A DNA stretch of 64,000 nt from assembly GCA_013372975.1 (NCBI GenBank), contig JABXIS010000023.1:1-64000 (forward strand), given 5' to 3'. Shown here in pieces: positions 26,224-35,292 of this stretch. Position numbers and translations under genes: made by a program. The stretch is from Alphaproteobacteria bacterium. GTDB lineage: Bacteria; Pseudomonadota; Alphaproteobacteria; Sphingomonadales; Kordiimonadaceae. Numbering within the stretch: the first letter of the stretch is position 1; every line of letters begins with the position of its first letter. The notes under the pieces were generated by a model. The model was not told the DNA's origin, ran no database searches, and saw only the letters and a program-made list of their open reading frames with translations.

Positions 26224-27845
26224 GCGAAAAGATATTTGATTATATTGTGGTTGGTGCGGGTTCTGCCGGATGTGCGATGGCGGCCCGCCTAAGCGAAAAT
26301 TCGAACATCTCGGTTCTGCTCGTGGAAGCCGGCAGCAAAGACAAATCCATGACAATCCACATGCCCGGCATGATTGCCAAGGTGGTGGCACCCAATAAGC
26401 ACAACTGGAACTATTGGACAGAGGCACAACCCCACCTGAACGGCAGGCGGCTATATTGGCCACGTGGTAAAGTGCTTGGCGGCTCTTCATCTATCAACGG
26501 GCTTTTATATGTACGTGGTCATGCTCGCGACTACGACGAATGGGCGCAACTGGGATGCAAAGGTTGGTCCTTTGACGATGTTCTACCCTATTTCAAGAAA
26601 TCCGAAGGTAGCGACAGGCCCGCAGATGACTTCCATTCCGATGACGGCCCACTAAAAACCACACAACACACATCGGACAGCCCTTTGAATGTTGCCTTCC
26701 TGAATGCCGCAAGCGAGATGGGCTTGCCGTTCACGGATGATTTTAACGGCCCTGCCCAAGAAGGCGTGGGCTGGTATGATCAGACCATCAGAGGTGGAAG
26801 GCGGCAGAGTGCAGCACAAGCCTATCTGCGCGAGGCGGAAAAACGCGAAAATCTGACGATCCTGACAGACGCTCAGGTACGCTGTGTTACACTTAAGGGT
26901 AAAAAAGCGACCGGCATAGAAGTAACCCGCAAAGACCGTAGGGAAACCTGGCATGCAGGTCGGGAGGTTATCCTTTGTGGTGGGGCCATCAATAGCCCTC
27001 AACTTCTGCAGCTTTCGGGGATCGGCGATCCAGCTGACATTCAGGCTGTCGGGTTGCCGGTCTTCCACGACCTTAAGGGTGTTGGCAAGAACATGCAGGA
27101 TCATTTGGACCTCACTGTCTATGCCCATTTGAAGGAACCCATTTCCTATCTGCGTTACAAAGCGCCGCATCGCGGCATCACCGAAATGGTGAAATGGATG
27201 CTGGGCCGCCCAGGCGTTCTTTCCGACTGTGTGACACCAGTAGGGGCGTTCCTGAAAACTGACAAAGCGCTTGAACGGCCCGATATACAATTCCACATTA
27301 TGCTGGCAATGGCAGACGAGCCCCACGGCTTCGCTGATCCGCACGAACATGGGTATGGCATTCATATTTGCCAGCTTCGTCCGCATAGTCGTGGGACGAT
27401 CTCGCTTACTTCCAGCGACCCACTTGCTCCTGCGAAAATTGATCCAAATTACCTGTCAGAATCAGAAGATCTTCGAGTGATGCGCGAGGGCATCAAGGTT
27501 GTCCGTCGCCTGATGCACCAACACGCCCTTTGGGATCTGACGGAGAAGGAAAAGGCGCCATTTGATGGCGTGGACATAGACGATGATGATGCAACGGAAG
27601 AAATCATCAGACAGAAAGCAGAGACCATTTATCATCCCGTAGGCACCTGCGCCATGGGGCCTGCAGACAATGCCCTGAGTGTGGTGGATCCAGAACTCAA
27701 GGTGATCGGCCTTGAAGGTCTGCGTGTTGTGGATGCGTCTGTAATGCCGCGCCTAATAGGTGGCAACACCAATGCGCCAACAATCATGATTGCCGAGAAA
27801 TGTGCCGATATGATCAAGGCTGGCTTGAAGCTGGAACCTGCTTGA
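26220..27845 (+). CDS. GMC-family FAD oxidoreductase (alcohol/choline dehydrogenase type)
   Basis: This 541-residue flavoenzyme has the Rossmann dinucleotide motif YIVVGAGSAGCAMAARLSE at its N-terminus, the GMC signature around WPRGKVLGGSSSINGLLYVR (about residue 80), and the catalytic His in YHPVGTCAMG (about 474) with Asn in GGNTNAP. Members oxidise primary or secondary alcohols to aldehydes, ketones or acids. Overlap with the P450 gene suggests a two-step route: hydroxylation followed by oxidation of the new alcohol. The substrate is unknown, with a terpenoid, alkane or steroid-like compound among the possibilities. Confidence 0.92.
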   Translation: MSEKIFDYIVVGAGSAGCAMAARLSENSNISVLLVEAGSKDKSMTIHMPGMIAKVVAPNKHNWNYWTEAQPHLNGRRLYWPRGKVLGGSSSINGLLYVRGHARDYDEWAQLGCKGWSFDDVLPYFKKSEGSDRPADDFHSDDGPLKTTQHTSDSPLNVAFLNAASEMGLPFTDDFNGPAQEGVGWYDQTIRGGRRQSAAQAYLREAEKRENLTILTDAQVRCVTLKGKKATGIEVTRKDRRETWHAGREVILCGGAINSPQLLQLSGIGDPADIQAVGLPVFHDLKGVGKNMQDHLDLTVYAHLKEPISYLRYKAPHRGITEMVKWMLGRPGVLSDCVTPVGAFLKTDKALERPDIQFHIMLAMADEPHGFADPHEHGYGIHICQLRPHSRGTISLTSSDPLAPAKIDPNYLSESEDLRVMREGIKVVRRLMHQHALWDLTEKEKAPFDGVDIDDDDATEEIIRQKAETIYHPVGTCAMGPADNALSVVDPELKVIGLEGLRVVDASVMPRLIGGNTNAPTIMIAEKCADMIKAGLKLEPA

Positions 27846-27855
27846 CCGTTGTCAA
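27842..27855. promoter_or_regulatory. FNR/FixK-like box before usp gene 1
   Basis: TTGAC-CGTT-GTCAA is a perfect 5-bp inverted repeat fitting the TTGA-N6-TCAA pattern of the CRP/FNR family, centred about 74 bp before the universal stress gene and overlapping the GMC stop codon. Confidence 0.5.
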
Positions 27856-27922
27856 GGTCCGGCTGATTCAAATAGCCTAACGTTAACCGTGTAGAAGTCC
27901 TGCACAGGAAACGGAGGGCCAC

Positions 27923-28363
27923 ATGAGCAAGAAACAACTTTATCTCGTCGCTGTAGATGGCAGTGAATGGGGAAACCGAGCCGCTGACCATGCCATTCGT
28001 CAGGCTTCCCTTACTGGTGCGGATGTTAAACTCCTGACGGTTATTCCCTGGTCTGGCTATCAACCGCTTACAGTAGAAGAGATTGTCAATCGCCCGCTCG
28101 AGAAAGAGCAGGAAGAAAAACGGGCGCAGGAACAAATTCTGGACCCGATCAAACAGAGACATGCAGGCACAGATGTCCATGTCGAGAGCGCCTATTTCTG
28201 GGGCCACCCCGTAGACGTCATTCGTCGCCTCTCGAAGGAGGAAGGCGCCGCTCAAGTTTTCATCGGTCGGCGGGGTCGCTCTCGCGTCGCCGACCTAATT
28301 TTGGGAAGCGTAGCCAACTCATTGGCCCATTCGCTGGGTGTACCGATTGTTCTCGTACCCTAG
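27923..28363 (+). CDS. universal stress protein (UspA family), single domain
   Basis: This 146-residue single Usp domain has the N-terminal strand LYLVAVDGSEWGNRAADHA and the ATP-binding-type C-terminal motif FIGRRGRSRVADLILGSVAN, close to G-x2-G-x9-G-(S/T). This implies the ATP-binding UspA subgroup. Such proteins help survival under oxygen limitation and nutrient stress; the FNR-like box upstream fits this. The last 104 bp are also read on the other strand as the tail of the hybrid kinase gene. Confidence 0.9.
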   Translation: MSKKQLYLVAVDGSEWGNRAADHAIRQASLTGADVKLLTVIPWSGYQPLTVEEIVNRPLEKEQEEKRAQEQILDPIKQRHAGTDVHVESAYFWGHPVDVIRRLSKEEGAAQVFIGRRGRSRVADLILGSVANSLAHSLGVPIVLVP

Positions 28364-29936
28364 TTGCAGGCCATTGCCGCACTGACTTTCTGGCATTTAT
28401 TGCGCGGGCCATTGCTTCCAGCAGGGTTTCAGGATTTACCGGTTTGCTTTGGTAACCATCCATACCGGCGTTCAGGAAAATCTCACGATCACCTTCTAGG
28501 GCATGTGCGGTGAGCGCCATAATCGGCGTATTGCCGCCTTTGCCAGACAAGGACCGAATAAGCGCTGTTGCCTCAAGGCCATCCATGACCGGCATAGCAA
28601 TATCCATCACTATAATATCGAACGGTTCTTGGATTTGGACTGCGTTCACAGCTTCCTGCCCATTTGAAACCACGACCACTTCGTGCCCCTTGTTGGCCAT
28701 GATGCTTCGGAACAATTCCTGATTGACAGGATTGTCCTCTGCTAACAGCACGCGCCATTTGCCAAAATCTCTTTGCGTGCTTTTGTTTGCTGAAGGCTTC
28801 AGGTCTGTGACCTTCTTTTGCGCAGCTTCCATAGGCAATCGAAGAGTAAACTTCGTGCCCTTACCAATTGCGCTCTCCACCTCAATATCACCGCTAAATA
28901 ATTCGACGATTTCACGGCATATATAGAGGCCAAGGCCTGTGCGATTATAATAGTGTGCGCCTGCCTCACTTTGATTGCCTTCAAAGAGCAGGCCGAGCCG
29001 GTTGGTCGGTATACCGATTCCGGTATCAGAAATCTGCACTTCCAAACAATCACTATTCCGCCAAGTTACAAAATCAGCAGTCAACGTAACCGCGCCTTTG
29101 TGCGTAAATTTGAATGCGTTGCTCAAAAGAATAGTCAGAAGCTGGCGGAGCTTCTGGTGATCGACCTGCACATAGTCCGGTATCGCTGGACCAAGCTCAA
29201 CAACTGTGCCCAACCCCTTGTTCGCAGCAGTGGTTGCATAAAGGTCGACGACATCCTGAATCAGATCGGGAAGTTGTGTAGGTTCGGCTTCCAGCGAACT
29301 ACGCCCTGCCTCCAGATAGGACAAGTCGGTCAGTTCGTTCACAAATGCCAGAAGGGACTGCCCGGACCGGACCAAAAGGTCTGCATATTTACGCTGCTCA
29401 TTTGATAAAGCCGTTTCGCGCAGCAACTCAGCTACGCCCAAAACGCCATTTACCGGCGTCCTTATCTGGTGCCCTACTGTCGCCAGGAAGTTGAGTCGCG
29501 CAGCTTCCTTCTCACTATCTTCGGATTCTGCATGCTGTCGATCATTGCGAGGAGCCTGATGCCCGGCCTGCAATCGCCTGATCTGAATTAGGCAAAGTGT
29601 GTCGGCCACTTCTTCTCGCATTGGCCGCAGGGAATGTACATAATGGCGCCCTTCAAGCGGTTGAATGGTGATATCTACCGGCTCAGACAATAGGGAAAGC
29701 CCATCTTCCGATTGCGGTACATTCGCAGCAACCCCCTTTTCGATCGCATTCTGCACACGTCCAATCAACTCGGGCGTAAAGGTGTGCGGCAAAATCTTGT
29801 TGGCCGCCTGATTGCAGGCTGTTTCGGCTTCGATGCCGGTCGCCCGTTCCATCCATTTATTCCAAAGCCTTACATCCAAGTCGGGGCCAATGACAACAAG
29901 CCCGATATTGGCGGAATTGACAATTTCCTGCAGCAC
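28260..29936 (-). CDS. PAS hybrid sensor histidine kinase/response regulator
   Basis: This protein of about 558 residues has a PAS domain (IVNSANIGLVVIGPDLDVRL), a HisKA domain with the phospho-accepting His in ATVGHQIRTPVNG, an HATPase with the N box SNAFKFTHKG and G boxes DTGIGIP and RTGLGLYI, and a C-terminal receiver (LLAEDNPVNQELF, phospho-Asp in IIVMDIAMPVMDG). No membrane helix is seen, so it is a cytosolic phosphorelay kinase. GTG 29936 with GAGGAGAGG upstream is preferred over TTG 30074. About 40 residues after the receiver are antisense to the usp gene and do not look like a domain. Confidence 0.87.
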   Translation of the reverse strand: MLQEIVNSANIGLVVIGPDLDVRLWNKWMERATGIEAETACNQAANKILPHTFTPELIGRVQNAIEKGVAANVPQSEDGLSLLSEPVDITIQPLEGRHYVHSLRPMREEVADTLCLIQIRRLQAGHQAPRNDRQHAESEDSEKEAARLNFLATVGHQIRTPVNGVLGVAELLRETALSNEQRKYADLLVRSGQSLLAFVNELTDLSYLEAGRSSLEAEPTQLPDLIQDVVDLYATTAANKGLGTVVELGPAIPDYVQVDHQKLRQLLTILLSNAFKFTHKGAVTLTADFVTWRNSDCLEVQISDTGIGIPTNRLGLLFEGNQSEAGAHYYNRTGLGLYICREIVELFSGDIEVESAIGKGTKFTLRLPMEAAQKKVTDLKPSANKSTQRDFGKWRVLLAEDNPVNQELFRSIMANKGHEVVVVSNGQEAVNAVQIQEPFDIIVMDIAMPVMDGLEATALIRSLSGKGGNTPIMALTAHALEGDREIFLNAGMDGYQSKPVNPETLLEAMARAINARKSVRQWPATRVREQSVHPANGPMSWLRFPKLGRRRESDPADR

Positions 29937-30284
29937 AAACCTCTCCTCTTCTCGCCTGACCGCCTTTTGGCAAATCAGGTTTTGCCTGCAAAAATACGCC
30001 TCCCCAGCTTTTCCATGCAGCGCACTGCATGCCCAATTTTCCCAACGCCCCCCATTGACGTTTTTGCGGATCAATAATCACCACTCGGAAACAATGATAT
30101 AACCACAACTAATGATAGGATATATTAGTAAAAAAACAACTAATAGTATTTTCTTCTGACATTTTTATAGTTTCTTGAATAATGGCGAAGATGCAGGAAG
30201 GAAATATTTCATGCCGTTTCTTTTATCTGCTGCCTAAAAATTCTATAAAACCAAGAAATTGGATCAAAGCGTCTGGAGAAATTT

Positions 30285-30683
30285 GTGCATAAAGGCCAAA
30301 TCATAATGCTCGGTGCCGCCAACGGCATGATAGCAACCGGTTTATCCGCTATAGGGGCTCATGCCCTGCCCGCCACCATGACGGCATTTGACAAAGCCAC
30401 TTTCGCACTGGCCACCGACTTTCATCTCTTCCACGCCCTGGCGTTGCTTTTAACCGGCATGCTCGCAAGCGTGCGACCAAACACCAGGCCCTTTTCCATC
30501 GCGGCATGGCTCTATCAAGTGGGTATCATTGCATTTTCTGGTAGCTTGTATTTGCGAACCGCACTCGGGCCAGGCAGCCTCGGCTTTTTTCACTGGGTAA
30601 CGCCGATTGGTGGATTAGCTTTGATCGCAGGTTGGGGGGCGCTGATTTTGGCGGGATACACTATCTCACAAGAAAGAAGCTGA
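30285..30683 (+). CDS. DUF423-family membrane protein
   Basis: This 132-residue protein has four predicted membrane helices and the DUF423 pattern: LGAANGMIATGLSAIGAHAL at the N-terminus, a central FHLFHALALL, and a Gly-rich final pair of helices. The function of this widespread inner-membrane family is unknown. The start is GTG with GGAGAA upstream. Its stop is 3 bp from the convergent sensor kinase gene. The 200 bp upstream are AT-rich and hold no gene that I can see. Confidence 0.88.
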   Translation: MHKGQIIMLGAANGMIATGLSAIGAHALPATMTAFDKATFALATDFHLFHALALLLTGMLASVRPNTRPFSIAAWLYQVGIIAFSGSLYLRTALGPGSLGFFHWVTPIGGLALIAGWGALILAGYTISQERS

Positions 30684-30686
30684 TCT

Positions 30687-32024
30687 CTATTTAGCCGGAA
30701 GCCGCAGGATAACGGCAAGGCCGCCGAGCCCGGATTTTTCGATTGAAGCTGAGCCTCCATATAACTCTACTATATCACGGACAATTGCCAATCCAAGGCC
30801 TGTCCCCGGCGTTTGCTCATCCAACCTGCGACCTCGCTCAAAAAGCTGCTCCATTTCGCTTTCCGGCACCCCGGGACCATCATCGTCCACTCTGAGCACG
30901 AGGAATGGTCTTCTGCCCTCGCCATTCAGGCGCTGGACGGTAATTGCAATCTGGGTATTTGCCCATTTTCCAGCGTTTTCGACAATATTTCCAACGACTT
31001 CGTCGAAATCCTCTTTTTCACCATCAAACTTTATGCTCGCCTGCACCGAAACAGAGACTTTTAGCCCCTTTTCCTGATTCAATCGTTCAATAGCGCGGGC
31101 AATTTTCTCAACACGGTCCTTTACTTCGAGGCCAGGCCCACTACCCCCACCCGCAATTCTGGCGCGCTTTAGATGGTGATCAATATGCCGCTGAATATTT
31201 GCTGCCTGAGCGCCTATTGCCTTGCCACTGGCATCTTTCGCGCCTTCCACCTCATTCAAGATAACGCTTAGTGGTGTCTTGAGCGCATGCGCCAAATTGC
31301 CTACATGAGTTCGGGCTCGCGCCACCAATTTCTCGTTCTGGTCAATAAGGGCGTTTATTTCCAGCGCCAGAGGTCGTAAATCCTCCGGCCAATCGCCTTC
31401 GATACGCGATGCACTTCCAGACCGCACGTTCACAAGAACACGGCGAAGGTTTCTAAGCGGCCGCAGTCCATACGCAACTTGAATAACAAGGGCCAGTGAC
31501 ACCGTCAGCATGATAAGCCCCAAGGCGCTAAGGAGAAGCCAGTTGAACTCCTTTATAGCCTCGCGGACCTCAGCGGTATCCGTTGCCACCTGATACCGAA
31601 AAATTCTGTCTGCTTCGGGCAAGATGATGTCCCGCTCGGCGACACGCACAAGCTGTCCATCCGGCCCTTCAACTTCCGATAGCCTTAAAGAAAAGGCTTT
31701 TGCCGAAAGGTCGGGAGAAAGTTCAAAATCCCAAAGCGACCGAGACCGAAAAGCCGCGTCCCCTTCCTCCGATATCTGCCAGTACCATCCCGAATAGGGG
31801 GTCGCGAACCGTTGATCGAGGAGAGGCTGGTTAAACCTGAGAACGCCTTCAGGAGAAATTTCGCTAATGCCAACCATTGTGTCGATCAGCATCTCAAGCT
31901 TTTCATCGATATCGGACAGGACATAGTTTCGAAAAGCGAGAGACAGCAGGAAGCCACCAGCAACCAACGCAGCGCCCGACCAAAGGATAGCAGAGAGCAA
32001 CAAGCGCCCTGTCAGGGTTTTCAT
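30687..32024 (-). CDS. PhoQ-like sensor histidine kinase
   Basis: This kinase of about 445 residues has two membrane helices (about 5-28 and 160-185) flanking a periplasmic sensor loop, then a HAMP-like linker, a HisKA with NLAHALKTPLSVI, and an HATPase with DDDGPGVP and GTGLGLAIV. The LAHALKTPL H-box and order match PhoQ-type sensors of divalent cations, antimicrobial peptides or envelope stress; the signal here is inferred. ATG 32024 has a GAGGG ribosome binding site and begins the first helix. It is the third gene after PepSY and the response regulator. Confidence 0.88.
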   Translation of the reverse strand: MKTLTGRLLLSAILWSGAALVAGGFLLSLAFRNYVLSDIDEKLEMLIDTMVGISEISPEGVLRFNQPLLDQRFATPYSGWYWQISEEGDAAFRSRSLWDFELSPDLSAKAFSLRLSEVEGPDGQLVRVAERDIILPEADRIFRYQVATDTAEVREAIKEFNWLLLSALGLIMLTVSLALVIQVAYGLRPLRNLRRVLVNVRSGSASRIEGDWPEDLRPLALEINALIDQNEKLVARARTHVGNLAHALKTPLSVILNEVEGAKDASGKAIGAQAANIQRHIDHHLKRARIAGGGSGPGLEVKDRVEKIARAIERLNQEKGLKVSVSVQASIKFDGEKEDFDEVVGNIVENAGKWANTQIAITVQRLNGEGRRPFLVLRVDDDGPGVPESEMEQLFERGRRLDEQTPGTGLGLAIVRDIVELYGGSASIEKSGLGGLAVILRLPAK

Positions 32025-32096
32025 GAACCCTCGAGGCAGCAATCCCTGTCTTACGTCATTACCGGAAACCATATCAATTCAACAGCCTCAGAAGCC

Positions 32097-32762
32097 TCAG
32101 CTTTTTTCCCATTCCAGGCGATACCCAAGGCCACGCACTGTATGTATCAGTGGGACATCCAATTTCTTCCGCACTCGGTTCACGAACACTTCGATGGTAT
32201 TGGAATCGCGATCAAAATCCTGATCGTAAATATGTTCTGTAAGCTCGGTTCTGGAGATCACCTTGCCCTCGTGATGCATCAGATAGGAAAGCAACTTGAA
32301 TTCCTGAGCCGTAAGCTTGACGGCACTACCGTCCACAGATACCCGGCCATTGCGAGTATCCAGCATAACTGGGCCGCATGTAAGCTGAGGGCTGGTCTGA
32401 CCGGCAGAACGGCGAATCAACGCCCTGAGCCGGGCCAGAAGCTCTTCCATAATGAAGGGTTTGGTTAGATAGTCGTCTGCACCTGCGTCCAAGCCTTCAA
32501 CTTTTTCGGTCCAGCCGTCGCGCGCTGTCAGTATCAACACAGGCATGGCTTTGCCGGCTGCACGCCATTTCTTCAACACGCTTGTGCCGTCCATGATAGG
32601 CAAGCCCAAATCCAGGATTATGGCGTCATATGGTTCCGTATCGCCAAGAAAATGACCGTCTTCACCGTCTGACGCATGGTCAACGGAATATCCAACATCA
32701 ACCAAGCTGGATTTCATTTGCCCTGCCAGCGCCTCATCATCTTCCACAATCAACACACGCAT
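32097..32762 (-). CDS. OmpR/PhoB-family response regulator (PhoP-like)
   Basis: This 221-residue regulator has an N-terminal receiver (acidic pocket VEDDEA, phospho-Asp in IILDLGLPIMDG, Lys in LTKPF) and a C-terminal winged-helix Trans_reg_C domain with RTELTEHIYDQDFDRDSNT and VNRVRKKLD. It pairs with the downstream histidine kinase (72-bp gap) and follows the PepSY gene by 3 bp. A GAGGAAA ribosome binding site precedes the start. The targets are unknown, though self-control of the operon is usual. Confidence 0.93.
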   Translation of the reverse strand: MRVLIVEDDEALAGQMKSSLVDVGYSVDHASDGEDGHFLGDTEPYDAIILDLGLPIMDGTSVLKKWRAAGKAMPVLILTARDGWTEKVEGLDAGADDYLTKPFIMEELLARLRALIRRSAGQTSPQLTCGPVMLDTRNGRVSVDGSAVKLTAQEFKLLSYLMHHEGKVISRTELTEHIYDQDFDRDSNTIEVFVNRVRKKLDVPLIHTVRGLGYRLEWEKS

Positions 32763-32765
32763 ATT

Positions 32766-33116
32766 CTAGTTTCCTCGCTTTTTTGGTTTTGAAACATCCA
32801 GAATGTCACCTGTCTTGGCATCGAGGACAGCTGATATCACAGTGCCACCTTCCTGACGCAGGCGCAGGAAATATTGCCATCCACGGTTAGTACGTCGGAG
32901 CCGTTGGCTCACCACCACACCTTTCAATCTCGATTGTGCGATATTCTTGATTCGCGCCAATGACATGATTTCACCACGCCGAAGCGCCTGCATGACATCA
33001 TCATGTTCGTCGCGAGCAAAGGCCGCGGGCAGCAAGCCAAGCGTAGTAGAAGGCGGCGCCAAGGAGACAGCCACCCAAACAACGATCAAAAGTAGAATAC
33101 TAACAATAGGTTTCAT
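32766..33116 (-). CDS. secreted PepSY-domain protein
   Basis: This 116-residue protein has a signal peptide or N-terminal anchor (MKPIVSILLLIVVWVAVSL) and a mature PepSY domain of about 65 residues, including QRLRRTNRGWQYFLRL and a final VISAVLDAKTGDILDV. PepSY domains are periplasmic and often accompany PhoPQ-like systems or inhibit proteases; here the gene is first in the operon with the regulator and kinase. ATG 33116 begins the signal peptide; the open frame to 33182 has no support. Confidence 0.85.
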   Translation of the reverse strand: MKPIVSILLLIVVWVAVSLAPPSTTLGLLPAAFARDEHDDVMQALRRGEIMSLARIKNIAQSRLKGVVVSQRLRRTNRGWQYFLRLRQEGGTVISAVLDAKTGDILDVSKPKKRGN

Positions 33117-33162
33117 AAGGTATAGTTCTATAGATCCGGCGGTGAATGCTTGATGAACCAAA

Positions 33163-33176
33163 TTGACCCTGATCAA
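33163..33176. promoter_or_regulatory. FNR/FixK-like box before usp gene 2
   Basis: TTGACCCTGATCAA keeps TTGA-N6-TCAA and lies about 66 bp before the start of the tandem usp gene, in the divergent region shared with the PepSY-PhoPQ operon. Confidence 0.55.
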
Positions 33177-33235
33177 GGACATAAATCAAGCCTGTCGCCA
33201 ATATAATCTGAGCAAATTCCACGGAGGCTCCTGAT

Positions 33236-34087
33236 ATGAAATCTATATTGCTCCCGCTAACTGCACAGATTGAGACTGACTCGATCGCACGGATATCAGC
33301 AACACTTGCAGGCCAGTTCCAAGCCAGCCTCACAGGGCTTTTTGTGCGCACAGATCCGCGCTCTGCTATTCCATTCATGGGCGAAGGCCTCACCGCTGAC
33401 ATGATCCAGACACTTTGTGACGGAGCAGAAAAGCAAGGATGCGATCAGGCCGACAAGGCAAGGGCTGCGTTCAAAGAAGCTCTTGAGGGATCCGGTGTAA
33501 CATGGGCGCCCGAGGCTAGCACAGGTGCTCGAGCATCCTGGACAGTCGTGGTAGGTGAAATAAGCGATCATGTCGGCCGACGTGCCCGCACAGCAGACGT
33601 GGCCATTTGCAATAGTCCCTGCAGTAAATCGCCGGATGCGCAGGACATATTCCTGGAATTGATATTCAGGTCGGGGCGTTCGGTATTGATGGTGCCTGAA
33701 AACTATAGAGGTACCGTTGGAAAACATGTGATGATTGCGTGGAATGGACGCGCAGAAGGGGCAAGGGCAGTTACTGGCGCTCTGCCGATGCTGCGCGACG
33801 CCCAGAAAGTGACCATTGTTCAGGTTGGAGACATCGGGGAGGACCGACCTCAGCTATCGGCAATTGCCCACTATCTTGCAGAACACGGTATAAATGCCGC
33901 TACGCAGGCCATTGACGCAGCAGAAAAGTCAGTAGGCGCAGTTTTGTTGGAAACTGCTAAAAGCATTAATGCAGATACTTTGGTTCTTGGCGCATATTCA
34001 CATTCTCGTTGGCGCGAGATGGTCCTGGGTGGGGTAACAAAATATGTAACCAACAAAAGCTGCCTTCCTGTTTTCATGAGCCACTAG
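33236..34087 (+). CDS. tandem-domain universal stress protein
   Basis: This 283-residue protein has two Usp-like halves. The N-terminal half (MKSILLPLTAQIETD) is degenerate; the C-terminal half begins near residue 162 (HVMIAWNGRAEGARAV) and ends with LVLGAYSHSRWREMVLGGVTKYV, which has the Gly-rich phosphate-binding loop. Two-domain Usp proteins are common among oxygen- or redox-controlled genes. An FNR-like box lies upstream and GGAGGCTCC serves as the ribosome binding site. Confidence 0.88.
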   Translation: MKSILLPLTAQIETDSIARISATLAGQFQASLTGLFVRTDPRSAIPFMGEGLTADMIQTLCDGAEKQGCDQADKARAAFKEALEGSGVTWAPEASTGARASWTVVVGEISDHVGRRARTADVAICNSPCSKSPDAQDIFLELIFRSGRSVLMVPENYRGTVGKHVMIAWNGRAEGARAVTGALPMLRDAQKVTIVQVGDIGEDRPQLSAIAHYLAEHGINAATQAIDAAEKSVGAVLLETAKSINADTLVLGAYSHSRWREMVLGGVTKYVTNKSCLPVFMSH

Positions 34088-34164
34088 CAGGGGAAAGTGG
34101 AACCACTCTTGACCTTGCCTCCACTCGCCAGTAACCCTTGAAGAACTGGCGCGGGAGCAACCAT

Positions 34165-35292
34165 GTGACGAATCCTTTGAAACTACTGCATGTTTTTCCT
34201 TCTTTTGAGGTGGGAGGGGCACAAAGGCGTGTGGTGAGCTTAATTAACGCCAGAACGGGTAACTTCACTCATTCTGTGTATGCCATGGATGGCTGCTATG
34301 ATGCCTTGCCACTCATTCGTGGCGCCGAAAACCCGCCCGAGCTACCTGAAGCTTTTGCAAAAGCTGGGATGCCAAAATCCATATTCGGATGTAGAGCTCT
34401 ATTGAAAGACTATGCTCCTGATTTGCTGGTTACCTATAATTGGGGCTCTGTGGAATGGGTTCTTGGAAACCGCTTCTTCCCGCTGTGCCCCATGGTTCAT
34501 GTACAAGACGGATTCGGGGCAGAAGAACAGGAACATCAAATAGCCCGGCGCCGGATTATTCGCTCCTTCGCTTATCGCGGCTGTGACGCAGTTGTGGCTC
34601 CGTCCCGCAAGCTGGAAGTGTTGGCCAGAAATCGCTGGGGCATTTCGAAACGCAAACTGCACTATATTCCCAATGGAATTGACGTCGATCGCTTCATACG
34701 ACCGGCAGACAAAAGCATACTCACTCACTTTGGGCTTACCCCTGAAGACAGGATCATTGGAACGGTGGCAGCACTGCGGCCAGAGAAAAACCTTGGGAGG
34801 CTGATCGAAGCTTTTCATCAGGTTGCGGAACTCTATACCAACACCAAACTGGTCATTGTGGGTGGCGGTATGGGGCGATCGGCCCTTCAGATGCTGGCAG
34901 AGCGCATCGGCCTGAAAGACCGGGTGATCTTCACCGGCCCGATGCCGGAACCCGAAGCCATCATACCGGCATTCGAGATTTTTGCCTTGTCATCCGATAC
35001 AGAACAGATGCCGCTTTCCGTTGTCGAAGCCATGGCCGCGGGCCTACCTGTCGTCAGCACTGATGTGGGCGATATAAGAGCCATGGTTAGCGAAGGAAAT
35101 GAGGATTTCATCGAAGGGAAAAGTGCCGCATCCCTTGCCAAATCACTTTCCGCCATGCTCGACAGGCGTGACACCGGGCACCGCATTGGTGCAGCAAACC
35201 AGCACAAGGCAAAGAGCGAATATTCACTGAAGACGATGGTAGAAAAATACGACACCCTGTTTCTGGATGTTCTTAAAGGCTTCAGAAAATAG
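34165..35292 (+). CDS. GT4-family glycosyltransferase
   Basis: This enzyme of about 375 residues has the GT-B fold of family 4: an N-terminal LLHVFPSFEVGGAQRRVV acceptor-side motif, a central GTVAALRPEKNLGRLIEAF at the start of the nucleotide-sugar domain, and the E-x7-E-like segment SVVEAMAAGLPVVSTDVG near the C-terminus. It transfers a sugar from a nucleotide donor, probably to a surface polysaccharide or lipid. GTG 34165 with GGGAG seven bases before it is preferred over TTG 34138. Its end overlaps the convergent kinase gene by 11 bp. Confidence 0.88.
   Translation: MTNPLKLLHVFPSFEVGGAQRRVVSLINARTGNFTHSVYAMDGCYDALPLIRGAENPPELPEAFAKAGMPKSIFGCRALLKDYAPDLLVTYNWGSVEWVLGNRFFPLCPMVHVQDGFGAEEQEHQIARRRIIRSFAYRGCDAVVAPSRKLEVLARNRWGISKRKLHYIPNGIDVDRFIRPADKSILTHFGLTPEDRIIGTVAALRPEKNLGRLIEAFHQVAELYTNTKLVIVGGGMGRSALQMLAERIGLKDRVIFTGPMPEPEAIIPAFEIFALSSDTEQMPLSVVEAMAAGLPVVSTDVGDIRAMVSEGNEDFIEGKSAASLAKSLSAMLDRRDTGHRIGAANQHKAKSEYSLKTMVEKYDTLFLDVLKGFRK

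Noticed and set aside
28820-29500. HQ instead of HE at the kinase phospho-His (ATVGHQIRTP) as a dead kinase
   Set aside because: HQ-type H boxes occur in active kinases such as PmrB/QseC types, and the N and G boxes are intact.
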